The notes under the pieces were generated by a model. The model was not told where the DNA came from. It saw only the letters and a list, made by a program, of their open reading frames with translations, and made no database searches. Position numbers and translations under genes: made by a program. From assembly GCF_900107775.1 (NCBI RefSeq), contig NZ_FNRF01000005.1:107907-171906 (forward strand): a stretch of 64,000 nt of DNA. Direction: 5' to 3'. Positions 9,269-17,836 of this stretch are shown here, piece after piece; position 1 is the first letter of the stretch; every line of letters starts with the position of its first letter. This DNA is from Xylanibacter ruminicola. Its GTDB lineage: Bacteria > Bacteroidota > Bacteroidia > Bacteroidales > Bacteroidaceae.

Positions 9269-12200
9269 ATGCGATATATAACGTTACTCCTTACTTGGAT
9301 ATTTGCCAGTATCATGGTAAATGCTGCCGACTTTAAGTTCCAGCATCTGAACACCTCGTGCGGTTTACCCAACCAGCAGGTTGAGAGCATGGTGCAGGAT
9401 AACAACGGCTATATATGGATAGGTACGCGTAACGGACTGGCCAGATATGATGGTTATAATGTTGACACCTACTACCATGTTGAGGGACAGCCACACTCAT
9501 TGGTGCATAACTTCGTACATGGATTGTTTGTGGATAGCAAACAGCGCCTATGGATTAGTACCGAGAATGGTGTGAGTATGTATCGCCCCGAAAGCGACGA
9601 CTTTCGAAACTATTTCAACGTACGGGGCTACTGCACCAGTTTTGTAGAGACCAACGACGGCAGAATACTCACCGGCTCAGGACAGTTGTATGCTTACGAC
9701 GCCAAGACCGACTCATTTGTAGTTATCCCATCACTCAATGCCGGAACCATTGCCTCGTTGGCTAAGGATCGGACTGGCAACATCTATGTGTCGGCCAGTC
9801 AGATGATATTCTCGATGAGCGCTAACCTCACCAAGATACTACCGCTAAACATCAGTATTAACGATGGACAGCCCGTAAGTCATAACGCCATCCTCCCCTT
9901 GCTGGTTGATTCAAAGCAGCGCCTCTGGGTGGGTTGTAACGATGGCAGTGCCATCTGCTACAATCTGAAGAGTCATACCCAGCAACGTTATACAGCCAAC
10001 CAACTAACAGGCGGCATTATCCGTGTAATTATCGAGGACAAGCAGCACCGCATCTGGTTTGGAACCGAGAACGGCATCCTGACATTGAATCCCGATGGCA
10101 GCAGCATACTCACACAGAAACACTATGGTAGTGACGGACTGTCGGACAATGCGGTGTACACCATTCTGGCCGACCGTCAGAACAACATATGGATAGGTTC
10201 ATACTTCGGTGGCGTAGATTATCTGTCGATTCAGAAACCGCAGTTCCGTCATTTTGAGCCCAGTGCCGCCAAAGGCGAGTTAAAGGCCCGCATACCACGC
10301 ATGATAACCGAGACATCGCCTGGCATCTTCTGGATTGCCAGCGAAGATCAGGGCGTAAACATCTACAACTCTGTTACAGGACAATTCTCGCCTTTTACCG
10401 AGATTCCTGGGCTCGACTCGAATACGCACAGTATCTACTACGACGCCAAGACTGCCGACATCTGGATTGGTACGCGATTCAAAGGGTTGTACCGCTACAA
10501 CCTGCAAACCCGCAAAACCACCCAGTATTATCGTACCAAGGGACTTACATCGGAGGGTATTTTTTACCTGACCCGCGATAAGAACGGACGCTTGTGGATA
10601 GCCACAATGGAAGGATTGCGCTATTACGACGAGCAATCGGATACCTTCTGTACGATAGGCGACGACCTGTTGGACCGCACATTCATCTACTCGCTGTTCG
10701 TGGATCGCCACAACCAGTTATGGGCCAGCACGGTGGCTTGCGGCTTGTATTGCATCAGCAACGGCAAGGTAACAAGTTACAGTAGGGATAACGGCAGCGG
10801 ACTGACCGATAATTACATCATATCGTCATTCGAGGACTCGAAAGGTCGCCTGTGGATAGGCACTAACAATAACGGCTTGTTCTGGCTCGACAACAAGAAC
10901 GGCAAAATTCATCAGGCAGGTACATGGATACCCCGCCAATGTACGGTATGCAGCATTGTTGAGGATAAAACGGGTAGCTTGTGGATTGGTACCGACCAAG
11001 GTTTGTTCAGCCACCGACTGAGCGATGGGCATACCCGCTGTTTCTCGGCAGGTGCCGAACTGCCCGTCAACCAGTTCAACTTTACATCAACCTATCTGGC
11101 CACCGACGGACGCGTGCTGATGGGTACCTTCGACGGTCTGATAGCCTTCCAGCCCAAACAGATGCACACCGAGGCCAGGAACATGTATGTGCATTTCAAG
11201 AAACTGTTTGTAAACGATCAGGTACGCTCGCAGATCGACTATACCGACTGCATCACACTCACCTACGAAGAGTCGCACTCGTTCCACATCGAGTATGGTG
11301 TAGTGATGCCCGAGAATGTGCAGGGCATACAGTATCAGATAAAGGTGGATGGTATTGATAAGGAATGGCGCAGTGTAGGTACCGAACGTCGGTTCTATGG
11401 TTATCTGCTCAGTCCGGGCACCTACCAGCTGCACGTAAGGGCAAACACCTGCGACAGCGACTGGGATAAATGTCCTGAACGCATGCTTACCATCGTTATC
11501 AAGGCACCGTTCTATCTCTCCACCCTCGCGTACATGATATACTTTATTTGTTTTGCCGCACTGGTGTGGGGCGGACTCACGCTCTACAATATCCGCATGA
11601 AAGAGCAGGCCAAGGTGCGCTATGCCAACATGGAGAAAGCCAAGGTTGAGGAGATCGACCGCATGAAATCGAACTTCTTCACGATGGTGTCGCACGAACT
11701 CAAGACACCTCTCTCGCTCATCATCGCACCACTGAAGAGTATCAGCGCCAGCGAGGTGGATAAGGAGGTGGGCGAATCGCTAAACCTAGCCATTCGCAAC
11801 TGCTCGAAGATGGAACACCTGATTAACGAGTTGGTGACCTTCAACAAGATTGAATCGGATAACTTCCCGTTCTACGTACAACAGGGCAACCCTGTAGAGT
11901 TTGTGGGTGTGGTGGCCGATAACTTTAACGAGGCCGTTCAGGCCAAGGGCTTACACCTCACCGTAAATTGTATCGATAACGGCGAAGACGGTTGGTTCTC
12001 GCCATCATATATCGAGCACATACTGAACAATCTCATGTCGAACGCCATCAAATTTACAGGAAACGGTGGCGCTATCACCATCCATGCCGAGATTACGCAG
12101 ACAGCGGATTCGCCCGACCTGTATCTGAAGATGCAAGTAACCGATACCGGTATCGGCATTATCAAAGATGAACAGAAGAATATATTTGAGCGTTTCTACC

Positions 12201-13252
12201 AAACCAAACGCGGCTACAGCACCAATAGCAGTGGCTGGGGTATCGGTCTGGCACTCATTCGCCGATTGGTTGAGATACACAAAGGCTCGGTATCGGTAGA
12301 GAGCGAACTGGGCAAGGGTAGCACATTTACGGTATTGCTGAACATCTCGGGCAACGCATTCTCAGATAAGAACAAGATTGCAGGCGACAGCGAACAGGCA
12401 ACGGTAAGCAGCTATCTCAATAAGCTCGATGCCACACCCGTTACCATTGCGGGCAGTGCCGTTCCAACCACCACTACCCCATCGGCCTCAGCAACACATA
12501 AACATACCTTGCTGGTGGTTGAGGATAATGAGGACATGCTGAAATTTCTGGAGCAGCTGTTTGCTGCCGATTACAACGTGATAACAGCGCCCGACGGACA
12601 GCAGGCATGGGATATCGCCATCAGTCGAACGGATATCAACCTGGTGGTATCGGATGTGATGATGCCTGTGATGACCGGTGCCGAACTATGCAACATGATA
12701 AAGGGTAACATGAGCACCAGTCATATACCCGTGATTCTGCTCACAGCCAAGGGCGACCCCGAGGACGTGAAGGACGGTTATCGCAATGGTGCCGACGCCT
12801 ATGTACTGAAGCCCTTCGATCCAGAATCGCTGTCGCTACAGATCAGTAACCTGCTCAAACTGATACAGAGCCGTCAGCAAGCCATCTTTAATGACGGCGA
12901 GGAATCGCTGAAACAGAACGACAGTCTGACGCAGCTCGACCGCGACTTTATCCAGCGACTGATGGAACTGGTGGATAGCAACATTGGCAATGCAAACTTC
13001 TCGGTTACCGATATCACTACCGAATTAGGTATGAGTCGCAGTTTGTTACACACCAAGATGAAGAATCTGATGAACACCTCGGCTGGCGACTACATCCGCC
13101 ACAAGCGCATACAAAAGGCCTGCCAGATGATTACCGACGGACATAATGTTTCGGAGACGGCCTACAGCTGCGGCTTTGCCGACCCCAACTACTTCTCAAA
13201 GGTATTCAAGAAAGTAGTTGGTGTGGCACCATCCGAATATACTAAACAATAA
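9269..13252 (+). CDS. Hybrid two-component system sensor/regulator (HTCS) of the PUL
   Basis: This 1327-aa one-protein two-component regulator senses a glycan fragment in the periplasm and activates PUL transcription. Order: signal peptide (about 1-22, ending VNA), about 14 Reg_prop propeller repeats (IWIGTRNGLARYDG, LWISTENGVSMY and similar), Y_Y_Y domain (about 680-745), one membrane helix (about 750-775), HisKA with phospho-acceptor His809 (SHELKTP), HATPase (NLMSNAIKF, DTGIGI, GWGIGLAL), receiver domain with Asp1129 (SDVMMP) and AraC-type HTH at the C-terminus (IQKACQMI, GFADPNYFSKVFKKVVG). The start is set at ATG 9269, giving the signal peptide immediately; eight extra codons from a TTG would overlap the promoter. 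It is divergent from the PUL operon and probably regulates it and itself. Confidence 0.96.
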   Translation: MRYITLLLTWIFASIMVNAADFKFQHLNTSCGLPNQQVESMVQDNNGYIWIGTRNGLARYDGYNVDTYYHVEGQPHSLVHNFVHGLFVDSKQRLWISTENGVSMYRPESDDFRNYFNVRGYCTSFVETNDGRILTGSGQLYAYDAKTDSFVVIPSLNAGTIASLAKDRTGNIYVSASQMIFSMSANLTKILPLNISINDGQPVSHNAILPLLVDSKQRLWVGCNDGSAICYNLKSHTQQRYTANQLTGGIIRVIIEDKQHRIWFGTENGILTLNPDGSSILTQKHYGSDGLSDNAVYTILADRQNNIWIGSYFGGVDYLSIQKPQFRHFEPSAAKGELKARIPRMITETSPGIFWIASEDQGVNIYNSVTGQFSPFTEIPGLDSNTHSIYYDAKTADIWIGTRFKGLYRYNLQTRKTTQYYRTKGLTSEGIFYLTRDKNGRLWIATMEGLRYYDEQSDTFCTIGDDLLDRTFIYSLFVDRHNQLWASTVACGLYCISNGKVTSYSRDNGSGLTDNYIISSFEDSKGRLWIGTNNNGLFWLDNKNGKIHQAGTWIPRQCTVCSIVEDKTGSLWIGTDQGLFSHRLSDGHTRCFSAGAELPVNQFNFTSTYLATDGRVLMGTFDGLIAFQPKQMHTEARNMYVHFKKLFVNDQVRSQIDYTDCITLTYEESHSFHIEYGVVMPENVQGIQYQIKVDGIDKEWRSVGTERRFYGYLLSPGTYQLHVRANTCDSDWDKCPERMLTIVIKAPFYLSTLAYMIYFICFAALVWGGLTLYNIRMKEQAKVRYANMEKAKVEEIDRMKSNFFTMVSHELKTPLSLIIAPLKSISASEVDKEVGESLNLAIRNCSKMEHLINELVTFNKIESDNFPFYVQQGNPVEFVGVVADNFNEAVQAKGLHLTVNCIDNGEDGWFSPSYIEHILNNLMSNAIKFTGNGGAITIHAEITQTADSPDLYLKMQVTDTGIGIIKDEQKNIFERFYQTKRGYSTNSSGWGIGLALIRRLVEIHKGSVSVESELGKGSTFTVLLNISGNAFSDKNKIAGDSEQATVSSYLNKLDATPVTIAGSAVPTTTTPSASATHKHTLLVVEDNEDMLKFLEQLFAADYNVITAPDGQQAWDIAISRTDINLVVSDVMMPVMTGAELCNMIKGNMSTSHIPVILLTAKGDPEDVKDGYRNGADAYVLKPFDPESLSLQISNLLKLIQSRQQAIFNDGEESLKQNDSLTQLDRDFIQRLMELVDSNIGNANFSVTDITTELGMSRSLLHTKMKNLMNTSAGDYIRHKRIQKACQMITDGHNVSETAYSCGFADPNYFSKVFKKVVGVAPSEYTKQ

Positions 13253-13253
13253 T

Positions 13254-14810
13254 TTAGTGCGATTGTTTAAACGCGTCTAACTGCTTAAAGCAGTGGCGGT
13301 TGATTATTTGCTGCAACTGGCGGTCGGGATTGTTGCGGATATAGCAACGATAATCGAACACCATCAGCTCGCCATTCACAGCCGAATAAGGATGCCAGCC
13401 TGGTAAGCCTTTGATATTTGGATTACCAGTATGGGCAAACTGTGCCCAAGCACTGCTCATCTTATCAGCTAACTGCAGATCCTGAGCCGATGGCTGTGGC
13501 AACTCATTAGGCGACTGGTGCAGGGTGTTGAAACAGAACTTCAACTCGTGACCATGTACCGAACCCTTGTTTACAGGCGATCGCCAGGTAAACATATACA
13601 TATAGGTAGGCGCCTTGCGACTCTTGGTCATGGCGTCGGCGGTAATCAGTGTTTTAGGACGGAACAGCCAGTCGATACACAGCAAATCCTGTGGCACATA
13701 GTCGGGATGTGCCTTGGCAAAGGCTGCGATATAAGCATCGGTATCATCGCCAAAGGTAGCCTTCAACTGCTCACGAGCCTCATCCTCGGTCATGGGCTGA
13801 TCGTAACGCAGACGCTGCAACTCGTTAAAGGTGGTACCAATCATTACGGGGATATCGTCTGATATCTGGGCGAATGTAGGCTGGAAAGGTTGCTGCAACA
13901 ACACCTTTCCATCGGGTGTTGGACCGAAGCCCCACATCATAGGTGTGCCCGGTTTACGGGTACCGATACTGGCAGCCATCGCACGTTGACCGGCATCATA
14001 TAACTGCTGGTAAGGCACATCTTTTATTTTATCCACTTCGTCCTCGCTGATGCCAAGCTCCTTCAGCACAGCCTTGCCGAGTGTCTGTGTTATCTCGTGG
14101 TTGTTCACGTTCAGGATGGTACCACTCATAATAATGGCTTTGTGGAATAAGCCTTTGGCCTGAGGCATACACATCAGCGTGCCTACCTTACCGCCACCAC
14201 CCGACTCACCGAACACGGTTACGTTCTTAGGGTCGCCACCAAAATTGGATATATTATCACGAATCCACTCCAAGGCCTGCACCACATCCAGCATGCCTAC
14301 ATTACCCGAGTATTCGTATTTCTTGGATACTGCCGAGAGGTCGAGAAAGCCCAGGATGTTCAAACGGTGGTTGATGCTTACCACTACCACATCCTTCTTA
14401 GCCAACTGCATACCTGGATTCCAGGCCGACGTGCCCGAATCGAAACCGCCGCCATGCAGCCACAGCATCACAGGCTTACGAGCTTTCAGGTCGGTGCTCC
14501 AAACATTCAGCACGCAGGAGTTCTTCTCCGACATCTCATTCTCAGAGAGGTGCTGCCCCCACGTCTGCTGCATCACCTGCGGTCCCCAGTGGTCGCACTC
14601 ACGTATGCCCTTCCACTTATCCACAGGCAGTGGCGGCATCAGTCGTTCCACCTTGGCATAGGGAATACCCAGCCACGCCATCGTACCCTCCTGCACAATG
14701 CCGCTCACCTTTCCACTCTTGGTGCTAACCACCAGTTCACTACTCTCTTGTGCCGTTGCCGTAACCGCGCACAACAGCAAAACCATTAGGTTTATAGTTA
14801 TTTTTTTCAT
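13254..14810 (-). CDS. Exported type-B carboxylesterase
   Basis: This is a carboxylesterase of the alpha/beta-hydrolase (COesterase) family, about 518 aa from the chosen start. A Sec signal peptide is clear (about 1-20, ending ATA). The oxyanion-hole motif HGGGF is at 119-123. The nucleophile elbow GESGGGG places Ser203; the triad Glu is probably Glu330 (FNELQ) and the His is His419 (VHGHEL). An ATG six bases upstream (14816) is also possible, and a GTG at 14855 is rejected because it lies upstream of the -7 box. The stop is one base from the HTCS stop, convergent. Proximity to the PUL suggests removal of ester groups from a glycan, but this is inference; the family is broad. Confidence 0.9.
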   Translation of the reverse strand: MKKITINLMVLLLCAVTATAQESSELVVSTKSGKVSGIVQEGTMAWLGIPYAKVERLMPPLPVDKWKGIRECDHWGPQVMQQTWGQHLSENEMSEKNSCVLNVWSTDLKARKPVMLWLHGGGFDSGTSAWNPGMQLAKKDVVVVSINHRLNILGFLDLSAVSKKYEYSGNVGMLDVVQALEWIRDNISNFGGDPKNVTVFGESGGGGKVGTLMCMPQAKGLFHKAIIMSGTILNVNNHEITQTLGKAVLKELGISEDEVDKIKDVPYQQLYDAGQRAMAASIGTRKPGTPMMWGFGPTPDGKVLLQQPFQPTFAQISDDIPVMIGTTFNELQRLRYDQPMTEDEAREQLKATFGDDTDAYIAAFAKAHPDYVPQDLLCIDWLFRPKTLITADAMTKSRKAPTYMYMFTWRSPVNKGSVHGHELKFCFNTLHQSPNELPQPSAQDLQLADKMSSAWAQFAHTGNPNIKGLPGWHPYSAVNGELMVFDYRCYIRNNPDRQLQQIINRHCFKQLDAFKQSH

Positions 14811-14819
14811 AATCATGCC

Positions 14820-14828
14820 GCAAAGATA
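14820..14828 (-). promoter_or_regulatory. Promoter -7 box of the carboxylesterase gene
   Basis: TATCTTTGC on the minus strand fits TAnnTTTGC. It ends only 9 bases before the preferred ATG (3 bases before the ATG at 14816), implying a very short or absent 5' leader. Confidence 0.65.
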
Positions 14829-14871
14829 GAAAAATAATTGCAAAAAGTGGTGCACATTCGGTATTTATTTG

Positions 14872-14880
14872 TATATTTGC
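14872..14880 (+). promoter_or_regulatory. Promoter -7 box of the DUF6078-like gene
   Basis: TATATTTGC fits the -7 consensus and is only three bases before the ATG at 14884. If used, the transcript would be essentially leaderless. It is divergent from the carboxylesterase promoter 43 bases away. Confidence 0.55.
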
Positions 14881-14883
14881 CAC

Positions 14884-15300
14884 ATGAAAGATAAAGTTGA
14901 CCACTATACTATATGTTTTATCGACAGTTGCCCGTTGCACAGGCACTGTTTAAGATGGATGGTAGGCCGTTATGCCGATACCAGTAGAGAAACATATCTG
15001 GCAGTTAACCCGCATAACCCACTGATGGGAAGCGACAGTTGTCCGTTGTATCGCGAAGATATACGTGTTATCAAGAAGAAAGGCTTTACCAACATGTATT
15101 ACGACATGCCTTGGCACCTGGAGTTTAAGATACGCCGACAGCTAATTGCCAAGTTCGGACGCAAGCAGTATTTCCAGATGCGTAAAGGCGAACGCCTGAT
15201 TACGCCCGACCAGCAAAAAGTGATAGAACAGGTTATGCGTGCCAACAACTGGGAAGGCCCCATCAAGTACGACGGGGAGGTTGAAGACTACCTGTGGTAA
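14884..15300 (+). CDS. Small cytoplasmic protein, DUF6078-like, function unknown
   Basis: A 138-aa protein with no signal peptide or membrane segment. I associate it with the Bacteroidales DUF6078 group from memory; treat that name as tentative. The N-terminus carries closely spaced cysteines (CFIDSCPLHRHCLRW) and a further SCPLYRED, so it could bind metal or iron-sulfur, although no standard ligand pattern is complete. The middle is basic and aromatic (RVIKKKGFTNMYYDMPWHLEFKIR), and GRKQYFQMRKGERLITPDQQ resembles a nucleic-acid-contacting or structural helix. Start: ATG at 14884; an upstream in-frame TTG at 14869 lies before the promoter box. It is monocistronic, convergent with the S66 gene (4 bases between stops). 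Confidence 0.75.
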   Translation: MKDKVDHYTICFIDSCPLHRHCLRWMVGRYADTSRETYLAVNPHNPLMGSDSCPLYREDIRVIKKKGFTNMYYDMPWHLEFKIRRQLIAKFGRKQYFQMRKGERLITPDQQKVIEQVMRANNWEGPIKYDGEVEDYLW

Positions 15301-15304
15301 TAGT

Positions 15305-16279
15305 TTAATCTTTCTGTGATTTCACAAGTTGTTGAGCGGCAGGTGCCACTTCAACAGTTTGTACGTCGCCCTCAACATCAAAGGCAAGAATGGTTCCATC
15401 GGGGGTTACATCAAGCGTACAAGTAGCTCCTACATACAGCGGCATGCAACTGTTAGCACCAAAGGGCAGTCCGCAGGCGATAGGAATATCAAGATCATTA
15501 AGATGCGCAATAAGCATCTGCTCAACGCTATCGTACTGAATATCGAACCTAATAGAACTGAAGGTACCAAAAATAATACCTTTTACACGCGAAAAATCTA
15601 ACTGCAATCGCAACATATAGAACAAACGGTCGATATCATGCAACGACTCCTCCATCTCCTCAAGAAACAAAATAATATCCTGATCATCGGGCAGGTTGAA
15701 CTTTGAACCTGCGATGGCCGAATAGCTTGATAGATTTCCACCTATCAATATACCTTCGCCATGACCGCACTGGTTGTGTGGATTACCGGGCACCTTAAAA
15801 AGCGGAACCATTCCAAACAGCATATTGCGCATCAGCGTAGAGCAGGGTTCCAAATTACCAGCCAACTGGAATGCCATCGGTCCGTGCATGCTCATTACCC
15901 CTGCCCCAGCCTCAGCATATAGCAATGTGGTAATATCGCCATGCCCCACCAGCCACTTGGGGTGCTTTCGATAACTCTCCCTACTGATACGGTTAAGCAG
16001 ATGGATAGAGCCGTAACCTCCCCGACTACAGATGATGGCTTTGATGCTATCATCCTGCAGTGCCCACATCATATCGGCTGCACGTTCATCGGCTGTACCT
16101 GCATACACATCTGCATTCAAACAGTTGGTATGAGGACCGACAACAGGTTGTAAGCCCCAGCTCTCGATAACAGCTGCGGCTTCGGCTATCACTGCCTCAT
16201 CTACCCTATAGGCAGGCGACACCAATGCGACCTTATCACCCGGTATTAGAAACGGTGGTGGTACAATTGTTTTCGTCAT
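15305..16279 (-). CDS. Peptidase S66 (LD-carboxypeptidase) homologue, probably inactive
   Basis: The fold is clearly that of LdcA-type muropeptide LD-carboxypeptidases (324 aa, normal length): GDKVALVSPA near the start, CSRGGYGS at 84-91, GGNLSSYSAIAG at 180-191 and the Glu-rich FLEEMEESLHDIDR. Characterised S66 enzymes use a Ser in a GxSD motif, a Glu, and a His in a GH motif near the C-terminus. Here the first motif reads GHGDIT with Gly114 in place of Ser, and the second reads LPFGAN with Ala275 in place of His. The Glu region is kept. Active LD-carboxypeptidase function is therefore unlikely; it may bind muropeptides or have another role. No signal peptide, so cytoplasmic. Divergent from metY. 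Confidence 0.88.
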   Translation of the reverse strand: MTKTIVPPPFLIPGDKVALVSPAYRVDEAVIAEAAAVIESWGLQPVVGPHTNCLNADVYAGTADERAADMMWALQDDSIKAIICSRGGYGSIHLLNRISRESYRKHPKWLVGHGDITTLLYAEAGAGVMSMHGPMAFQLAGNLEPCSTLMRNMLFGMVPLFKVPGNPHNQCGHGEGILIGGNLSSYSAIAGSKFNLPDDQDIILFLEEMEESLHDIDRLFYMLRLQLDFSRVKGIIFGTFSSIRFDIQYDSVEQMLIAHLNDLDIPIACGLPFGANSCMPLYVGATCTLDVTPDGTILAFDVEGDVQTVEVAPAAQQLVKSQKD

Positions 16280-16315
16280 AGAGTTAATAGATAGTCACGG
16301 GGACATGTTTCTGTT

Positions 16316-16347
16316 GCAAAGATAAACAATTCTTTCAATTTACGCAA
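16316..16347 (-). promoter_or_regulatory. Promoter of the S66 homologue
   Basis: On the minus strand TTG (16347-16345), a 20-base spacer and TATCTTTGC (16324-16316) match the Bacteroidota -33/-7 arrangement. The leader to the ATG at 16279 is about 30 bases. Confidence 0.75.
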
Positions 16348-16362
16348 GAAAAACGCCCAAAA

Positions 16363-16395
16363 TTTGGCATATTGCCATCTTTTTTGTACTTTTGC
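16363..16395 (+). promoter_or_regulatory. Promoter of metY
   Basis: TTTG at 16363-16366, a 20-base spacer and TACTTTTGC at 16387-16395 give a near-perfect Bacteroidota promoter. It is divergent from the S66 promoter, with 15 bases between the two -33 elements. Confidence 0.8.
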
Positions 16396-16422
16396 CGGCA
16401 AATTGTAAAACAAAACATTAAA

Positions 16423-17706
16423 ATGGCTAAGAAATTAAGACAAGGTACGCTTTGTGTACAGGCCGGCTACAAGGCCAAGAACGGAGAACCAATTGAGTTG
16501 CCCATCATTCAGAGCACTACATTTAAGTACGACGACTCTGAGGAGATGGCAAAGTTGTTCGACCTGGAGAAGGAGGGCTATTTCTATACCCGCCTGCAGA
16601 ATCCCACCAACGATGCGGTAGCAGCTAAGATCTGCACACTCGAAGGCGGTGTAGGCGCTGTGCTCACCTCATCAGGGCAGGCAGCTAACTTCTACGCTGT
16701 ATTCAACATCTGCGAGGCTGGCGACCACATCGTCACATCGAACGAGATATACGGTGGCACCTTTAACCTGTTTGGCGTAACACTGAAGAAGCTTGGTATC
16801 GAGTGCACCTTTGTTAGTCCCGATGCCAGCGAAGAGGAGATTCAGGCTGCTTTCCGCCCCAACACCAAAGCGCTGTTTGGCGAGACTATCTCGAACCCTG
16901 GCTGTGCCGTATTGGATATCGAAAAATTCGCTAAGATTGCCCACAAGAACGGTGTCCCCCTGATTGTGGATAACACTTTTGCCACACCAGTAAACTGCCG
17001 TCCCTTTGAGTGGGGTGCCGATATCGTAACCCACAGCACTACCAAGTATATGGATGGACTGGCCACACAGGTTGGCGGTTGTGTAGTGGACAGCGGTAAC
17101 TTCGACTGGTTGGCTCATGCCGAGAAGTTCCCTGGACTATGTACACCTGATGAGAGCTACCACGGACTTACCTACGTAAAGGCCTTTGGCAAGATGGGCT
17201 ACACGACCAAACTGGTGGCTCAGCTGATGCGCGACCTGGGCTCTATCCCAGCCCCACAGAACTCGTTCCTGCTGAACATGGGCTTGCAGACATTGCACCT
17301 GCGCATGGCCCAGCACTGCAAGAATGCACAGAAGGTAGCCGAGTTCCTGAACGCCAACGACAAAGTGGCTTGGGTACACTACTGCGGACTGCCCACCGAT
17401 GCCAACTATGAGCGCGGACAGAAGTATCTGCCCAACGGCAGCTGCGGCGTAATCGCCTTCGGACTGAAGGGTACTCGCGAGACAGCCATTAAATGGATGG
17501 ACTCGCTGGAGATGATCAACATCGTGACCCACGTGGCCGATGCCCGCACCTGTGTGCTGCATCCCGCCAGTCACACCCACCGTCAGCTCAGCGATGAGCA
17601 GCTGCGCGAGGCTGGTGTAGCACCTGACTTGATCCGTCTTTCAGTAGGTATCGAGGATGTAGAGGATATCCTGGACGACATCAAGCAGGCACTCGAAAAG
17701 ATATAA
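16423..17706 (+). CDS. metY: O-acetylhomoserine sulfhydrylase (MetY-type, PLP-dependent)
   Basis: This 427-aa enzyme of the Cys/Met metabolism PLP family most likely joins O-acetylhomoserine with sulfide to make homocysteine for methionine synthesis. Family marks: YTRLQNPTN (55-63), LTSSGQAA (81-88) for the phosphate of PLP, IVDNTFATP (181-189), and the Schiff-base Lys208 in HSTTKYMDG. The following ATQVGGCVVDSGNFDW and overall length favour MetY over cystathionine gamma-synthase (about 380-400 aa) or methionine gamma-lyase, though a gamma-lyase activity cannot be excluded. The start is ATG 16423 after the promoter at 16363-16395; seventeen additional upstream codons from a TTG would precede the promoter. 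Cytoplasmic, single gene. Confidence 0.88.
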   Translation: MAKKLRQGTLCVQAGYKAKNGEPIELPIIQSTTFKYDDSEEMAKLFDLEKEGYFYTRLQNPTNDAVAAKICTLEGGVGAVLTSSGQAANFYAVFNICEAGDHIVTSNEIYGGTFNLFGVTLKKLGIECTFVSPDASEEEIQAAFRPNTKALFGETISNPGCAVLDIEKFAKIAHKNGVPLIVDNTFATPVNCRPFEWGADIVTHSTTKYMDGLATQVGGCVVDSGNFDWLAHAEKFPGLCTPDESYHGLTYVKAFGKMGYTTKLVAQLMRDLGSIPAPQNSFLLNMGLQTLHLRMAQHCKNAQKVAEFLNANDKVAWVHYCGLPTDANYERGQKYLPNGSCGVIAFGLKGTRETAIKWMDSLEMINIVTHVADARTCVLHPASHTHRQLSDEQLREAGVAPDLIRLSVGIEDVEDILDDIKQALEKI

Positions 17707-17715
17707 GCCGACGGC

Positions 17716-17748
17716 AAACGTCGAAACACATGGGGGTAAACGTCGAAA
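17716..17748. promoter_or_regulatory. Direct repeat AAACGTCGAAA x2, candidate LytTR operator
   Basis: AAACGTCGAAA occurs at 17716-17726 and 17738-17748, a period of 22 bases. The second copy ends 28 bases before the -7 box of the following gene. LytTR-domain regulators typically bind two direct repeats about two turns apart upstream of the promoter, and such a regulator is encoded at 21423. Overlapping this, ATGGGGG (17730-17736) and CCCCCAT (17764-17770) form an inverted pair that could instead serve as a metY terminator stem. Confidence 0.5.
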
Positions 17749-17776
17749 GAGATTTCACGCTTGCCCCCATTTTTCA

Positions 17777-17785
17777 TACCTTTGC
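17777..17785 (+). promoter_or_regulatory. Promoter -7 box of the beta-barrel gene
   Basis: TACCTTTGC fits TAnnTTTGC. No TTTG is present at the standard distance (TTTC at 17753-17756), consistent with activator dependence. The leader to ATG 17837 is about 45 bases. Confidence 0.7.
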
Positions 17786-17836
17786 AGCAGAAAAATTTAA
17801 AAATTCAAGAATGTAAAAATTAAAAATATAAAAGGT

